Source: Alistipes sp. (GTDB lineage Bacteria > Bacteroidota > Bacteroidia > Bacteroidales > Rikenellaceae). Taken from it: DNA of 64,000 nucleotides. A program made the position numbers and the translations under genes. The notes under the pieces were generated by a model that was not told the DNA's origin, searched no databases, and saw only the letters and a program-made list of their open reading frames with translations. Every line of letters begins with the position of its first letter. The first letter of the stretch is position 1. Positions 1-7,649 of the stretch are shown here, one piece after another. The stretch lies in the NCBI GenBank assembly GCA_017436185.1, contig JAFSDP010000018.1, positions 1 to 64,000 on the forward strand, given 5' to 3'.

Positions 1-2
1 AC

Positions 3-236
3 GAAGGGGTCCCCTCGGCCTGTGACCTACCGAATGAGGAGGCTCGTAATGAGGTGGTTACGGTGCTGAAGGAGTTGTACGGCGGCTGCATCGAACGCGA
101 GGTGCTGACCCGCAAACTGACCGAACGAATCGGGTCGGAGAATACCGCCCGAGTGCATATCACCCGAGCCGTGAAACGAGGGTTGGTGAGCTATGACCCC
201 GAAAGTAAGTTGGTGCGTGTGTGTAGCGTGCTGTAG
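3..236 (+). CDS. C-terminal part of an unidentified protein, cut by the window edge
   Basis: The frame is open from the first bases of the window to a TAG at 234-236, so the gene begins to the left; the GTG at 54 is only an internal codon. About 77 residues are visible. The tail is rich in charged residues and has a pattern (REVLTRKL, then HITRAVKRGLV and a short beta-like SKLVRVCSV) that resembles a small winged-helix DNA-binding domain. That is an impression of shape, not a family match. I do not recognise the protein. The gene is followed at once by repeat arrays. Confidence 0.55.
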   Translation, partial: EGVPSACDLPNEEARNEVVTVLKELYGGCIEREVLTRKLTERIGSENTARVHITRAVKRGLVSYDPESKLVRVCSVL

Positions 237-238
237 CC

Positions 239-316
239 CATTACACCATTACACTCATTACGCCATTACACTCATTACAGGGGTGCGTATGCCTGTAATG
301 GGTGTAATGTGTAATG
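239..316. repeat. 8-9 nt tandem array folding into a hairpin (ATTACACTC type)
   Basis: Variants of ATTACACC, ATTACACTC and ATTACGCC follow one another. The segment 264-280 is the reverse complement of 293-309 at 16 of 17 positions, separated by a 12-nt loop. It starts only a few bases after the stop codon of the left-edge gene, so it could serve as its terminator, although there is no T-run directly after it. Confidence 0.7.
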
Positions 317-320
317 AAAA

Positions 321-416
321 ATTAGATAAAGAGATTAAAGAACTTAAAGAGATTAACGAAGCTGACCTAAAAACCTTAAGCTCTTTAATATCCTTAAAAT
401 CTTTAATTTCCTTATC
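321..416. repeat. 9-nt tandem array folding into a long hairpin (TTAAAGAAC type), copy 1
   Basis: The left arm is built from 9-nt units such as TTAAAGAAC and TTAAAGAGA, the right arm from their complements (CTTTAATTT, CCTTAAAAT). The outer arms pair at about 16 of 18 positions. A 41-nt core at 343-383 is 40/41 identical to 4276-4316, so this is a dispersed element with at least two copies in this window, in the same orientation. Confidence 0.75.
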
Positions 417-438
417 ACCCCACCACCTCCCACAAAGA

Positions 439-503
439 AAAAAAGGGTCGTGACGCCCCACAACCCCCAATTTTTAATCTTTAATCTTTAATTTTTAATT
501 TTT
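439..503 (+). repeat. GGGTCGT motif plus heptamer array, copy A
   Basis: The block reads AAAAAGGGTCGT, then a C-rich spacer with CCACAACCCC, then heptamers of the TTTTTAA/TCTTTAA type. The reverse complement of the same arrangement occurs at 11139-11204. It lies directly upstream of the -7 box of the POT transporter gene. Confidence 0.7.
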
Positions 504-508
504 TTTCC

Positions 509-516
509 TATCTTTG
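509..516 (+). promoter_or_regulatory. Bacteroidota -7 box for the POT transporter gene
   Basis: TATCTTTG matches the TAnnTTTG consensus and lies 54 nt upstream of the ATG at 571. No clear TTTG -33 box is visible because the upstream DNA is the heptamer array. Confidence 0.6.
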
Positions 517-570
517 TCCTCGTTGGAAAGTACGACTTGAAATTTTTTTATAACACCTAAATTTTTTGCT

Positions 571-2130
571 ATGTTCAAAGGACATCCCAAAGGCCTTTTG
601 GCCGCTGCGTTGAGTAATATGGGTGAGCGTTTCGGCTACTATATTATGAACGCTGTGTTGGTGCTCTTCCTCTGCTCGAAGTTCGGCTTGGGCGAGGCGG
701 CAAGCGGCACGATCTATTCGGTTTTCTATGCAGGTATCTACCTGCTGGGCCTCATTGGCGGTTACATCGCCGACCACACCCAGAACTACAAGGGTACCAT
801 CAAATCGGGTTTGGTGGTGATGGCGTCGGGTTATGTGTTGCTCTCGATTCCCATCCTCGCCACGGCAGGTAACACCACCTGGCTCTTGGCCCTGACCTGT
901 CTGGCCCTGTTCCTCATTGCCTTCGGTAACGGCCTTTTCAAGGGTAACCTGCAGGCCATCGTGGGTCAGATGTACGACAACCTGGAGGCCGAGGCGGCCA
1001 AGCAGGGCGAGGCTGCCCTGCGTGAGGCCAAGAGCAAGCGTGACTCGGGTTTCCAGATTTTCTACGTCTTCATCAACGTGGGTGGTCTGATTGCCCCCTT
1101 CGTAGCTCCGTTGCTGCGTGAGTGGTGGTTGGAGACGAACGGTATGTTCTACAACGCCCAGCTGCCCGCCCTCTGCCACGAGTTTATCAATGGTGCCGCT
1201 GCAATGGCCCCCGAGGCGTTGGCCAACCTGGAGCAGCTGATGACCGCTGCCGGTGGCAACATCGCCGATATGGCCGCTTCGTGCCAGCAGTACCTGCAGA
1301 TTTTCAACGAGGGTATCCACTATTCGTTCATCGCTTCGGTGGTGGCTATGCTCATCTCGCTCGTTATCTTTGTCTGCTCGCAGAAGATGTTCCCCACCCC
1401 CTCGAAGAAGGAGAAGGTGGCTTCGGTGGAGTACACCCCCGAGGAGAAGGCTGCCGCTGCCAAGGAGATCAAGCAGCGTCTGTATGCGCTGTTTGCCGTG
1501 CTGGGTGTGGTGATTTTCTTCTGGTTCTCGTTCCACCAGAACGGTATGTCGCTCTCGTTCTTTGCCCGTGACTTTGTCGATTCGTCGGCGGTGGCTCCCG
1601 AGGTATGGCAGGCCATCAACCCCTTCTTTGTGATTGTACTGACCCCCGTCATTATGGCCATCTTTGGTGCGCTGGCTCGTCGTGGCAAGGAGATTTCGAC
1701 CCCCAAGAAGATTGCCATCGGTATGTTCATTGCCGGTCTGGCCTTCTTGTTCCTGGCTGTCTATTCGTTCGTGGCAGGCTATCCTTCGGCCGATGCCTTC
1801 AAGGCGATGCCCATCGCCGAGCAGATGGCTTCGAAGGCCCACTGGTGGGTGCTGATTGCCATCTACTTCTTCTTGACCGTCGCCGAGCTCTTCATCTCGC
1901 CGCTGGGTCTGTCGTTCGTATCGAAGGTGGCTCCCAAGCACCTCTTGGGTCTGTGCCAGGGTCTGTGGCTCGGTGCTACGGCCGTAGGTAACCTGATGCT
2001 GTGGGTCGGTCCGCTGATGTACAACGCTTGGCCGATTTGGCAGTGCTGGAGCGTCTTCCTCGTCGTATGCCTCATTTCGATGGGTGTGATGCTCGGTATG
2101 GTGAAGTGGCTGGAGCGAGTGACGAAGTAG
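571..2130 (+). CDS. POT/PTR2 family proton-coupled peptide transporter
   Basis: A 519-residue membrane protein of the major facilitator superfamily, peptide (POT) branch, expected to import di- and tripeptides with protons across the inner membrane. The N-terminus (GHPKGLLAAALSNMGERFGYY) carries the POT signature in which E-R-F-x-Y-Y lies in helix 1 and takes part in proton coupling. Many hydrophobic helices follow, with a long polar insertion near residues 130-170 and a second near 190-230 as is common in Bacteroidota members. Length is normal for the family. It is transcribed alone: its own -7 box lies upstream and a T-rich hairpin follows it. Substrate range cannot be read from sequence. 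Confidence 0.9.
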   Translation: MFKGHPKGLLAAALSNMGERFGYYIMNAVLVLFLCSKFGLGEAASGTIYSVFYAGIYLLGLIGGYIADHTQNYKGTIKSGLVVMASGYVLLSIPILATAGNTTWLLALTCLALFLIAFGNGLFKGNLQAIVGQMYDNLEAEAAKQGEAALREAKSKRDSGFQIFYVFINVGGLIAPFVAPLLREWWLETNGMFYNAQLPALCHEFINGAAAMAPEALANLEQLMTAAGGNIADMAASCQQYLQIFNEGIHYSFIASVVAMLISLVIFVCSQKMFPTPSKKEKVASVEYTPEEKAAAAKEIKQRLYALFAVLGVVIFFWFSFHQNGMSLSFFARDFVDSSAVAPEVWQAINPFFVIVLTPVIMAIFGALARRGKEISTPKKIAIGMFIAGLAFLFLAVYSFVAGYPSADAFKAMPIAEQMASKAHWWVLIAIYFFLTVAELFISPLGLSFVSKVAPKHLLGLCQGLWLGATAVGNLMLWVGPLMYNAWPIWQCWSVFLVVCLISMGVMLGMVKWLERVTK

Positions 2131-2155
2131 CCGTACGTTTGTGACTTATTTATAT

Positions 2156-2185
2156 GGGGGAAGGCTTCACTTTCCCCCTTTTTTT
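2156..2185 (+). terminator. Rho-independent terminator after the POT transporter gene
   Basis: GGGGGAA at 2156-2162 pairs with TTCCCCC at 2172-2178 and is followed by a run of seven T. It overlaps the start of the pfkA promoter region, so the pfkA transcript begins just after it. Confidence 0.8.
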
Positions 2186-2186
2186 G

Positions 2187-2194
2187 TATCTTTG
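2187..2194 (+). promoter_or_regulatory. Bacteroidota -7 box for pfkA
   Basis: TATCTTTG, 27 nt upstream of the pfkA ATG and immediately after the preceding terminator. The -33 region coincides with the terminator stem, so no independent TTTG is clear. Confidence 0.65.
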
Positions 2195-2221
2195 CACAAA
2201 ATGTGCTAATCAACCAGAGTT

Positions 2222-3202
2222 ATGGCAACAGTAAAATGTATCGGAATACTCACCTCGGGCGGTGATGCCCCGGGTATGAATGCGGCCATTCGTGCCGTGA
2301 CACGCAGTGCCATCTACCACGGCTATACGGTCAAGGGCATTATGCGTGGTTATAAGGGCCTTATGACGGGCGAGATTGTCAATTTCGACTCGCACAACGT
2401 CTCGAACATCATCCAGTTGGGCGGTACGATTCTCAAGACGGCCCGTTGCAAGGAGTTCACCACCCCCGAGGGTCGCCGTCAGGCCTACGAGAATATGACC
2501 AAGGCGGGCATCGATGCGCTGGTGGTGATTGGTGGCGACGGTACGCTGACGGGTGCCAAGTGCTTTGCCGAGGAGTTTGATGTACCCATCATCGGCCTGC
2601 CCGGCACGATCGACCGAGATTTGGGCGGCACGGACCACACCATCGGCTACGACACGGCGCTCAATACCATCTTGGACGCCATCGATAAACTGCGTGATAC
2701 GGCCTCGTCGCACGAGCGATTGTTCTTTGTCGAGGTGATGGGCCACACGGCAGGTTACCTGGCCCTGTATAGTGCCCTGGCTTCGGGCTCCGAGGCGGCC
2801 ATCATTCCCGAGATGGAGACCGAGGTGGACCAGCTGGGCGAACTGATTAACCACGGCTTCCGCAAGAGCAAAAATTCGGCCATCGTGATTGTGGCCGAGA
2901 ACCCCGAGACGGGTGGTGCTACGGCTTTGGCCGAGCGTGTGAAGAAGGAGTTTCCCGAGTACGATGCCCGTGTGACCATTCTGGGCCACATCCAGCGTGG
3001 TGGTTCGCCGACGGCTCGCGACCGCATCCTTGCCTCGCGTATGGGCGATGCCGCCATCGAGGCCCTGATGGAGGGGCAGCGCAACGTGATGATCGGCATC
3101 CTGAACGGTCAGATTACCTACGTGCCCATCGCCAAGGCGTTGCAGAAGCGCAAGCACATTGTGCGTGAGCACCTGGAGTTGGTCAAGATTCTCTCGATTT
3201 AG
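2222..3202 (+). CDS. pfkA: ATP-dependent 6-phosphofructokinase
   Basis: Phosphorylates fructose 6-phosphate to fructose 1,6-bisphosphate in cytosolic glycolysis. The 326-residue length is normal. The ATP-binding [14 protein letters not shown] lies at residues 12-25 and GGDGT at 104-108. A Gly rather than Asp in GGDG, and Gly rather than Lys in PGTID, mark an ATP rather than pyrophosphate enzyme. The catalytic loop reads T129-I-D131-R132-D133: the proposed catalytic Asp is kept, but the Asn usual in TIDND is Arg. In the fructose-6-phosphate site the usual MGR reads M173-G-H175. Both substitutions are unusual. The gene probably shares a transcript with the kinase gene 32 nt downstream. Confidence 0.93.
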   Translation: MATVKCIGILTSGGDAPGMNAAIRAVTRSAIYHGYTVKGIMRGYKGLMTGEIVNFDSHNVSNIIQLGGTILKTARCKEFTTPEGRRQAYENMTKAGIDALVVIGGDGTLTGAKCFAEEFDVPIIGLPGTIDRDLGGTDHTIGYDTALNTILDAIDKLRDTASSHERLFFVEVMGHTAGYLALYSALASGSEAAIIPEMETEVDQLGELINHGFRKSKNSAIVIVAENPETGGATALAERVKKEFPEYDARVTILGHIQRGGSPTARDRILASRMGDAAIEALMEGQRNVMIGILNGQITYVPIAKALQKRKHIVREHLELVKILSI

Positions 3203-3234
3203 AAACCTACAAAACAATACTTACCCAAACCGCA

Positions 3235-4236
3235 ATGAAACGTGTAATCGGCATTGGTAATGCCCTGACCGATATGTTGGTCAATCTTCGCTCGGACGAT
3301 GTGCTGAGCCGCTTTAAGTTGGCCAAAGGGTCGATGAGTTTGGTCGATACCGACCTGCAAACCGAAATCTCGAAATCTGTGGCAGGCTTGCCCTATTCGC
3401 TCTCGTTGGGTGGCTCGGCAGGCAACACCATCCGTGCTATGGCACGCTTGGGCTGCGAGGTGGGCTTCATCGGCAAGGTGGGCGAGGATACGACGGGCGA
3501 CTTTTACATTCAGGCCCTCACGAATCTCTCGATCGAGCCTTGCATCTTCCGAGGTCAGGAGAAGTCGGGTAAGTGTGTGTCGTTGGTCTCGGCCGATGGC
3601 GAGCGCACGATGGTCACCCACCTGGGTGCCGCCTTGGAGTTGGAGGCCGAGGAGATTGATGAGGCCATCTTCGAGGGGTACGACTGCCTCTATGTCGAGG
3701 GCTATTTGGTGCAGAACCACGCCCTTATCGAGCGTGCTGTCGCCGTAGCCAAGCAGTGTGGTCTGAAGGTGGCCATCGACCTGGCTTCGTTCAACGTGGT
3801 GGCCGAGAATTTGGAGTTCCTGCGTCGTCTGGTGAGCGAGTATGTCGATATTGTCTTTGCCAACGAGGACGAGGCCAAGACCTTCACCTGCGAGGGTGAG
3901 CCGGTCAATGCCTTGCAGCGTATCTCGGAGATGTGCGAGTTGGCGGTCGTAAAGATTGGTACGAAGGGGGCACTGATTAAGTGCAACGGCGAGGTGATTC
4001 ACGTCGGCATTATGGCGGCTGCCAAGCGTGTCGATACGACGGGTGCAGGCGACTTCTACGCCGCAGGTTTTATGGCGGGCTTGTGCCAGGGCCTCACGCT
4101 GCGTCAATGCGGCACGGTGGGTGCCATCACGGCCGGCAAGGTAATCGAGGTGGTCGGCACGACCTTTGGCGAGGAGGCTTGGCAGGAGATCTTCCGCCTG
4201 GTCGAGAAGGTCAAGACCGAAACGTACCTTTTCTAA
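3235..4236 (+). CDS. PfkB-family kinase, adenosine-kinase-like
   Basis: A 333-residue ribokinase-superfamily enzyme that transfers phosphate from ATP to the hydroxymethyl group of a sugar or nucleoside. The substrate-side GGSAGNT motif lies at residues 59-65 and the DTTGAGD anion-hole motif with the catalytic Asp near 266-272. Bacteroidota homologues are usually labelled adenosine kinase or carbohydrate kinase; the sequence does not settle the substrate. It follows pfkA by 32 nt on the same strand and has no separate promoter that I can see, so the two are likely cotranscribed. The hairpin array at 4247-4356 lies directly downstream. Confidence 0.85.
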   Translation: MKRVIGIGNALTDMLVNLRSDDVLSRFKLAKGSMSLVDTDLQTEISKSVAGLPYSLSLGGSAGNTIRAMARLGCEVGFIGKVGEDTTGDFYIQALTNLSIEPCIFRGQEKSGKCVSLVSADGERTMVTHLGAALELEAEEIDEAIFEGYDCLYVEGYLVQNHALIERAVAVAKQCGLKVAIDLASFNVVAENLEFLRRLVSEYVDIVFANEDEAKTFTCEGEPVNALQRISEMCELAVVKIGTKGALIKCNGEVIHVGIMAAAKRVDTTGAGDFYAAGFMAGLCQGLTLRQCGTVGAITAGKVIEVVGTTFGEEAWQEIFRLVEKVKTETYLF

Positions 4237-4246
4237 AATGAAAGAT

Positions 4247-4356
4247 TAGATAAGGATATTAAAGAACTTAAAGAACTTAAAGAGATTAACGAAGCGGACC
4301 TAAAAACCTTAAGCTCCTTAAAATCTTTAATTTCCTTAAATTCTTTAATATCCCTT
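4247..4356. repeat. 9-nt tandem array folding into a long hairpin (TTAAAGAAC type), copy 2
   Basis: Left-arm units TTAAAGAAC, TTAAAGAAC, TTAAAGAGA and TTAACGAAG face complementary right-arm units. The outermost 13 nt (4254-4266) are a perfect reverse complement of 4341-4353. The 41-nt centre is nearly identical to copy 1 at 343-383. Its position between the convergent kinase and SDR genes suits a two-way terminator, which is inference. Confidence 0.8.
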
Positions 4357-4384
4357 TTCAGCTTGCGCAGCCTACCTCTCCACG

Positions 4385-5200
4385 CTATTTGAAGGGCGAG
4401 TTGGGCTCTTTCGACATCACGTAGTAGAACATCTTGTCCAAGAAGGCGGGGGCAAACTTCTTCACAAAGTGGGTGGCACGACCCTCAATCTCCATCAGAC
4501 AGAGACGCTTACGGCGGCGGATGCCCTTCACCACAATTTTGGCCACCTCCTCGGCCGTCATCATCTTATCCTCGTTGCGGGGGGTCTCACCCTGCTGCGA
4601 GCCATCGGCCGTGAGGGCCGAGAAACGCACATTCGAGGCGGTGAAGCCCGGACAGGCCACCATCACGTGCAACCCCTTCTTCAGGTTCTCGATGCGCAGC
4701 GTCTCCAAGAAGCCCGTCATCGCATACTTCGAGGCCGAGTAACCCGTACGGCCCGGCAGACCGTGCAGACCTGCCACCGACGAGATGCCGACAATCGAGC
4801 CTTTGGCCTGCTGAAGATACGGAAGGGCATATTTGCAGCAGTTCACCGTGCCCCAGAAATTGACATCCATCAGGCGGTGCAGCACCTCCAAATCGACCTC
4901 GTCGAAGATGGCACGCATCGACAAACCGGCGTTGCAAATCAGAATATCCACGCCGCCAAACTCCTTCACGGCCGTGTCGATCAACTCCTTGCACTCCTCG
5001 GGTTTCACCACGTCGCAACCGCAGTAGGCCACCTTGCCGCCCTTCTCACGAATCTGACCTGCAATGAGTTGCAACTTCTGCACGCTGCGTGCGCCGATCA
5101 CCACGTTGGCACCCAACTCGGCAAACTCACGAGCCAACGCCTCGCCGATACCCGACGATGCCCCCGTCACGATAACGGTCTTATTGGTAAAGTTTTTCAT
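4385..5200 (-). CDS. SDR family oxidoreductase
   Basis: A 271-residue classical short-chain dehydrogenase/reductase. TGASSGIG at residues 12-19 is the dinucleotide-binding glycine motif, CNAG at 89-92 the structural motif, and Ser140/141, Tyr154 and Lys158 (YSASK) form the catalytic set. The C-terminal extension of about 30 residues after the Rossmann core, ending in a basic and hydrophobic stretch, is like membrane-associated SDRs of the DHRS7 or sphinganine-reductase type; substrate unknown. It is the last gene of a minus-strand operon, 21 nt after the metallo-hydrolase gene. Confidence 0.85.
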   Translation of the reverse strand: MKNFTNKTVIVTGASSGIGEALAREFAELGANVVIGARSVQKLQLIAGQIREKGGKVAYCGCDVVKPEECKELIDTAVKEFGGVDILICNAGLSMRAIFDEVDLEVLHRLMDVNFWGTVNCCKYALPYLQQAKGSIVGISSVAGLHGLPGRTGYSASKYAMTGFLETLRIENLKKGLHVMVACPGFTASNVRFSALTADGSQQGETPRNEDKMMTAEEVAKIVVKGIRRRKRLCLMEIEGRATHFVKKFAPAFLDKMFYYVMSKEPNSPFK

Positions 5201-5221
5201 AGTATGCTTTTTCTGTAAATC

Positions 5222-6001
5222 TTATATTTCAATCGTTAATTCGTCGTAGGCCAACGCTACCCCCTCGGGTAGCCGTGCTTGACGCTCGGCGTGCAACCCC
5301 ATCTCGTGCGAACAGTGGGTCAAAAAGGCCCGACGAGGCCCAATGCGCCCGATGATGGCCAAAGCCTCCTCCAAATTCCAATGCGAGTCGTGCGGCTCGG
5401 GGCGCAGGGCATTGACCACCAACACCTCGACCCCCATCAGTTTCTGCAACTCCTCCTCTTCGAGGAGTTTGAAGTCCGTGAGGTAGGCCAACTTGCCGAT
5501 GCGAAAGCCCGTGGTCTCGAACCTTACGGAGTGTTGCCCTCGGATGGGGATAATCTCCACCCCCTCGATGCAAAACGGTCGGGCAGGGTCAATCGTATGG
5601 AGGTGGATGAGCGGCACACCTCGGTACTTATCCTCGGCAAAGGCGTAGTCGTAGTCCTTGCGCACAATCTTCAGCGTTCGCTCCGTAGCATAGACCTCGA
5701 CGGGGTGCACCGCCTCGGGGTAATCGACAAAGTTCAGTGCACGCACATCGTCCAGTCCGCCCGTGTGGTCTTTGTGTTCGTGGGTCAGCAGGATCCCCCG
5801 CAGGTGGCTTACGTTGGCACGCAGCAACTGCTGACGGAGGTCAGGCCCTGCGTCAATGAGGAGGCGTACCCCTTCTGCTTCGACCAATGCCGAGGTGCGC
5901 AGTCGCTTGTCTTTTGCGTCGGTCGAGGTGCAGACCCGACAACGGCATCCGATGACCGGAACGCCCTGCGAGGTACCTGTGCCTAAAAACGTCAGTTTCA
6001 C
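5222..6001 (-). CDS. MBL-fold metallo-hydrolase, PhnP/RNase Z-like
   Basis: A 259-residue metallo-beta-lactamase-fold enzyme. The dinuclear metal motif H74-E-H76-K-D78-H79 is intact, and further His residues follow (HSVRF, LTHCSH). The N-terminus has GTGTSQGVPVIGC followed by a Cys-rich stretch (C19, C21, C24), as in PhnP-like phosphodiesterases that bind an extra zinc. The family includes cyclic phosphate phosphodiesterases and tRNase Z relatives; this member is probably a phosphodiesterase of small phosphate esters, which is inference. It sits between the decarboxylase gene (23 nt upstream) and the SDR gene. Confidence 0.85.
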   Translation of the reverse strand: MKLTFLGTGTSQGVPVIGCRCRVCTSTDAKDKRLRTSALVEAEGVRLLIDAGPDLRQQLLRANVSHLRGILLTHEHKDHTGGLDDVRALNFVDYPEAVHPVEVYATERTLKIVRKDYDYAFAEDKYRGVPLIHLHTIDPARPFCIEGVEIIPIRGQHSVRFETTGFRIGKLAYLTDFKLLEEEELQKLMGVEVLVVNALRPEPHDSHWNLEEALAIIGRIGPRRAFLTHCSHEMGLHAERQARLPEGVALAYDELTIEI

Positions 6002-6024
6002 CGCTTTTGGTTGTCGCTAATTGA

Positions 6025-7419
6025 CTAATAACCCAGAATGCGCAGCATCGAACGGTACGACTGCTCCTTGGCAAAGAGGCGGGTGTAGTACTCGTTGTCC
6101 GACTTATCACGGTCGATGATGACGTGTTTCGGTGCGGGAATCAGGCAGTGCTGAATGCCGCCAAAGCCGCCCAACGACTCCTGGTAGGCACCCGTGTGGA
6201 AGAAGCCGATGTACTGCGTGTTGCCCTGCTCGAGTTTCGGCAGGAAGATGGCGTTGGTGTGGACCTCGGCGTTGTAGAAGTCCTCCGAGTCGCACGTCAG
6301 ACCGCCCAAGAAGACACGCTGATACTCCTTGTCCCAGTTGTTGATGGGCAACATAATGAATCGCTGGTTGATGCCCCACGTATCGGGCAGGGTCGTGATG
6401 AACGACGAGTCGATCATATACCAGTTCTCACGGTCGTTCTGCTGCTTCTGATTGACAATCGAGTAGAGGGCTGCACCGCTCTCGCCGACGGTAAACGAGC
6501 CGAACTCGGTGAAGATGTTGGGCTCCTCGACATCGTTGCGCTGGCAGATGTTCTTGATCTGGGCAATGATCTCCTCGGTGAGGTACTCGTAGTCGTAGTT
6601 GAAGTCGAGCGAGTTCTTCACGGGGAAGCCGCCGCCGATGTTGAGGCTGTCCAACTCGGGACAGATCTGCTTCAGCTCGCAATAGACGTTCATACACTTC
6701 GACAACTCGTTCCAATAGTAGGCCGTGTCGCGAATACCCGTATTGATGAAGAAGTGCAGCATCTTGAGCTGGAACTTCTTGTTGGTCTTGATTTTAGCCT
6801 TGTAGAAATCGACGATGTCGTTGTAGCGGATACCCAGACGCGAGGTGTAGAAGTCGAACTTCGGCTCCTCCTCGCAGGCGATGCGGATGCCCACCTTGCA
6901 CTTCTTCGACACGGCCGTGTCGAACAGGTCAATCTCCTCCTTGTTGTCGATTACGGGAATGGTATTCTCGAACCCTTCGTCGAGCAGCTGGGCGATACCC
7001 TCGACATACTGCGGACGCTTGAAACCGTTGCAGATGATGTAGCGATCCTTGTCCAGAATGCCGCCGTCGTAGAGGGCCTTGATGATGTGAATATCGTAGG
7101 CCGACGAGGTCTCCAGGTGGATGTCGTTTTTCATTGCCTCCTCCAAAACAAACGAGAAGTGGCTCGACTTGGTGCAGTAGCAGTAGTTGTACGAGCCTCG
7201 GTAGTCGGCTTTGGCCATAGCGACGTTGAACATACGCTTGGCACGGTTGATCTGTTGCGAGATTTTGGGCAGGTAGGTGACCTTGAGGGGCGTGCCGTAC
7301 TGCTTGATGAGCTCCATCAAGGGAATGTCGTAGAATTGCAGCTCGCCGTCCTGCACCGAGAACTCGTCTTGGGGGAAATCGAAGGTCTGTTCGATCAGGT
7401 CGATGTACTTGTCTTTCAT
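6025..7419 (-). CDS. Fold-type III PLP-dependent decarboxylase (arginine/ornithine decarboxylase family)
   Basis: A 464-residue alanine-racemase-fold decarboxylase. The N-terminal barrel carries YCTKSSH with Lys84 in the place of the PLP Schiff-base lysine. A Gly-rich phosphate-binding loop (NIGGGFP) and C-terminal Cys/Asp segments (GGLTCDSED) are typical of the group. Bacteroidota homologues of this size are usually called arginine decarboxylase, but it is much shorter than the roughly 630-residue biosynthetic SpeA and lacks its inserted domains. The substrate should be treated as a basic amino acid not proven here. It is the first gene of the operon and has a -7 box at 7484-7491. Confidence 0.82.
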   Translation of the reverse strand: MKDKYIDLIEQTFDFPQDEFSVQDGELQFYDIPLMELIKQYGTPLKVTYLPKISQQINRAKRMFNVAMAKADYRGSYNYCYCTKSSHFSFVLEEAMKNDIHLETSSAYDIHIIKALYDGGILDKDRYIICNGFKRPQYVEGIAQLLDEGFENTIPVIDNKEEIDLFDTAVSKKCKVGIRIACEEEPKFDFYTSRLGIRYNDIVDFYKAKIKTNKKFQLKMLHFFINTGIRDTAYYWNELSKCMNVYCELKQICPELDSLNIGGGFPVKNSLDFNYDYEYLTEEIIAQIKNICQRNDVEEPNIFTEFGSFTVGESGAALYSIVNQKQQNDRENWYMIDSSFITTLPDTWGINQRFIMLPINNWDKEYQRVFLGGLTCDSEDFYNAEVHTNAIFLPKLEQGNTQYIGFFHTGAYQESLGGFGGIQHCLIPAPKHVIIDRDKSDNEYYTRLFAKEQSYRSMLRILGY

Positions 7420-7483
7420 AATCCGTTTTGGGGAGTTTGTCGCCTAAAAAACAATCCGACTCGATTACATTGCCCAAAAAATG

Positions 7484-7491
7484 CAAAAGTA
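7484..7491 (-). promoter_or_regulatory. Bacteroidota -7 box for the decarboxylase operon
   Basis: On the minus strand this reads TACTTTTG, matching TAnnTTTG, and lies 65 nt upstream of the decarboxylase ATG. A -33 TTTG at the right distance was not found. Confidence 0.5.
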
Positions 7492-7590
7492 ACTCGATTG
7501 GATTGTCATTTTTTTATCGATGCAAAGTAGGCGATTATTTTCCGCTTTTGCAACACTTTGTGTTATTATTTTGAAATAAGGTGCGCGAAT

Positions 7591-7622
7591 TTTGTTTTTT
7601 TCGGCGAAAACCGGTAATTTTG
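7591..7622 (+). promoter_or_regulatory. Bacteroidota -33/-7 promoter for the HU-like gene
   Basis: TTTG at 7591-7594 and TAATTTTG at 7615-7622 are separated by 20 nt, the standard spacing. The -7 box ends 27 nt before the ATG at 7650. Confidence 0.65.
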
Positions 7623-7649
7623 AGGCCTGAAAAGAGTTAAACGAACGAA

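Larger units (their letters stand above)
237..508. other. Gene-free stretch made of stacked repeat arrays
   Basis: Between the left-edge gene and the POT transporter promoter there is no credible gene. The stretch holds three consecutive repeat blocks, described separately: an ATTACACTC hairpin array, a TTAAAGAAC hairpin array, and a GGGTCGT motif joined to a heptamer array. Short open frames through it only translate the repeats into low-complexity peptides. Confidence 0.7.

Noticed and set aside
239..416. CRISPR array
   Set aside because: Units are only 8-9 nt, there are no spacers of regular length and no cas genes in the window.
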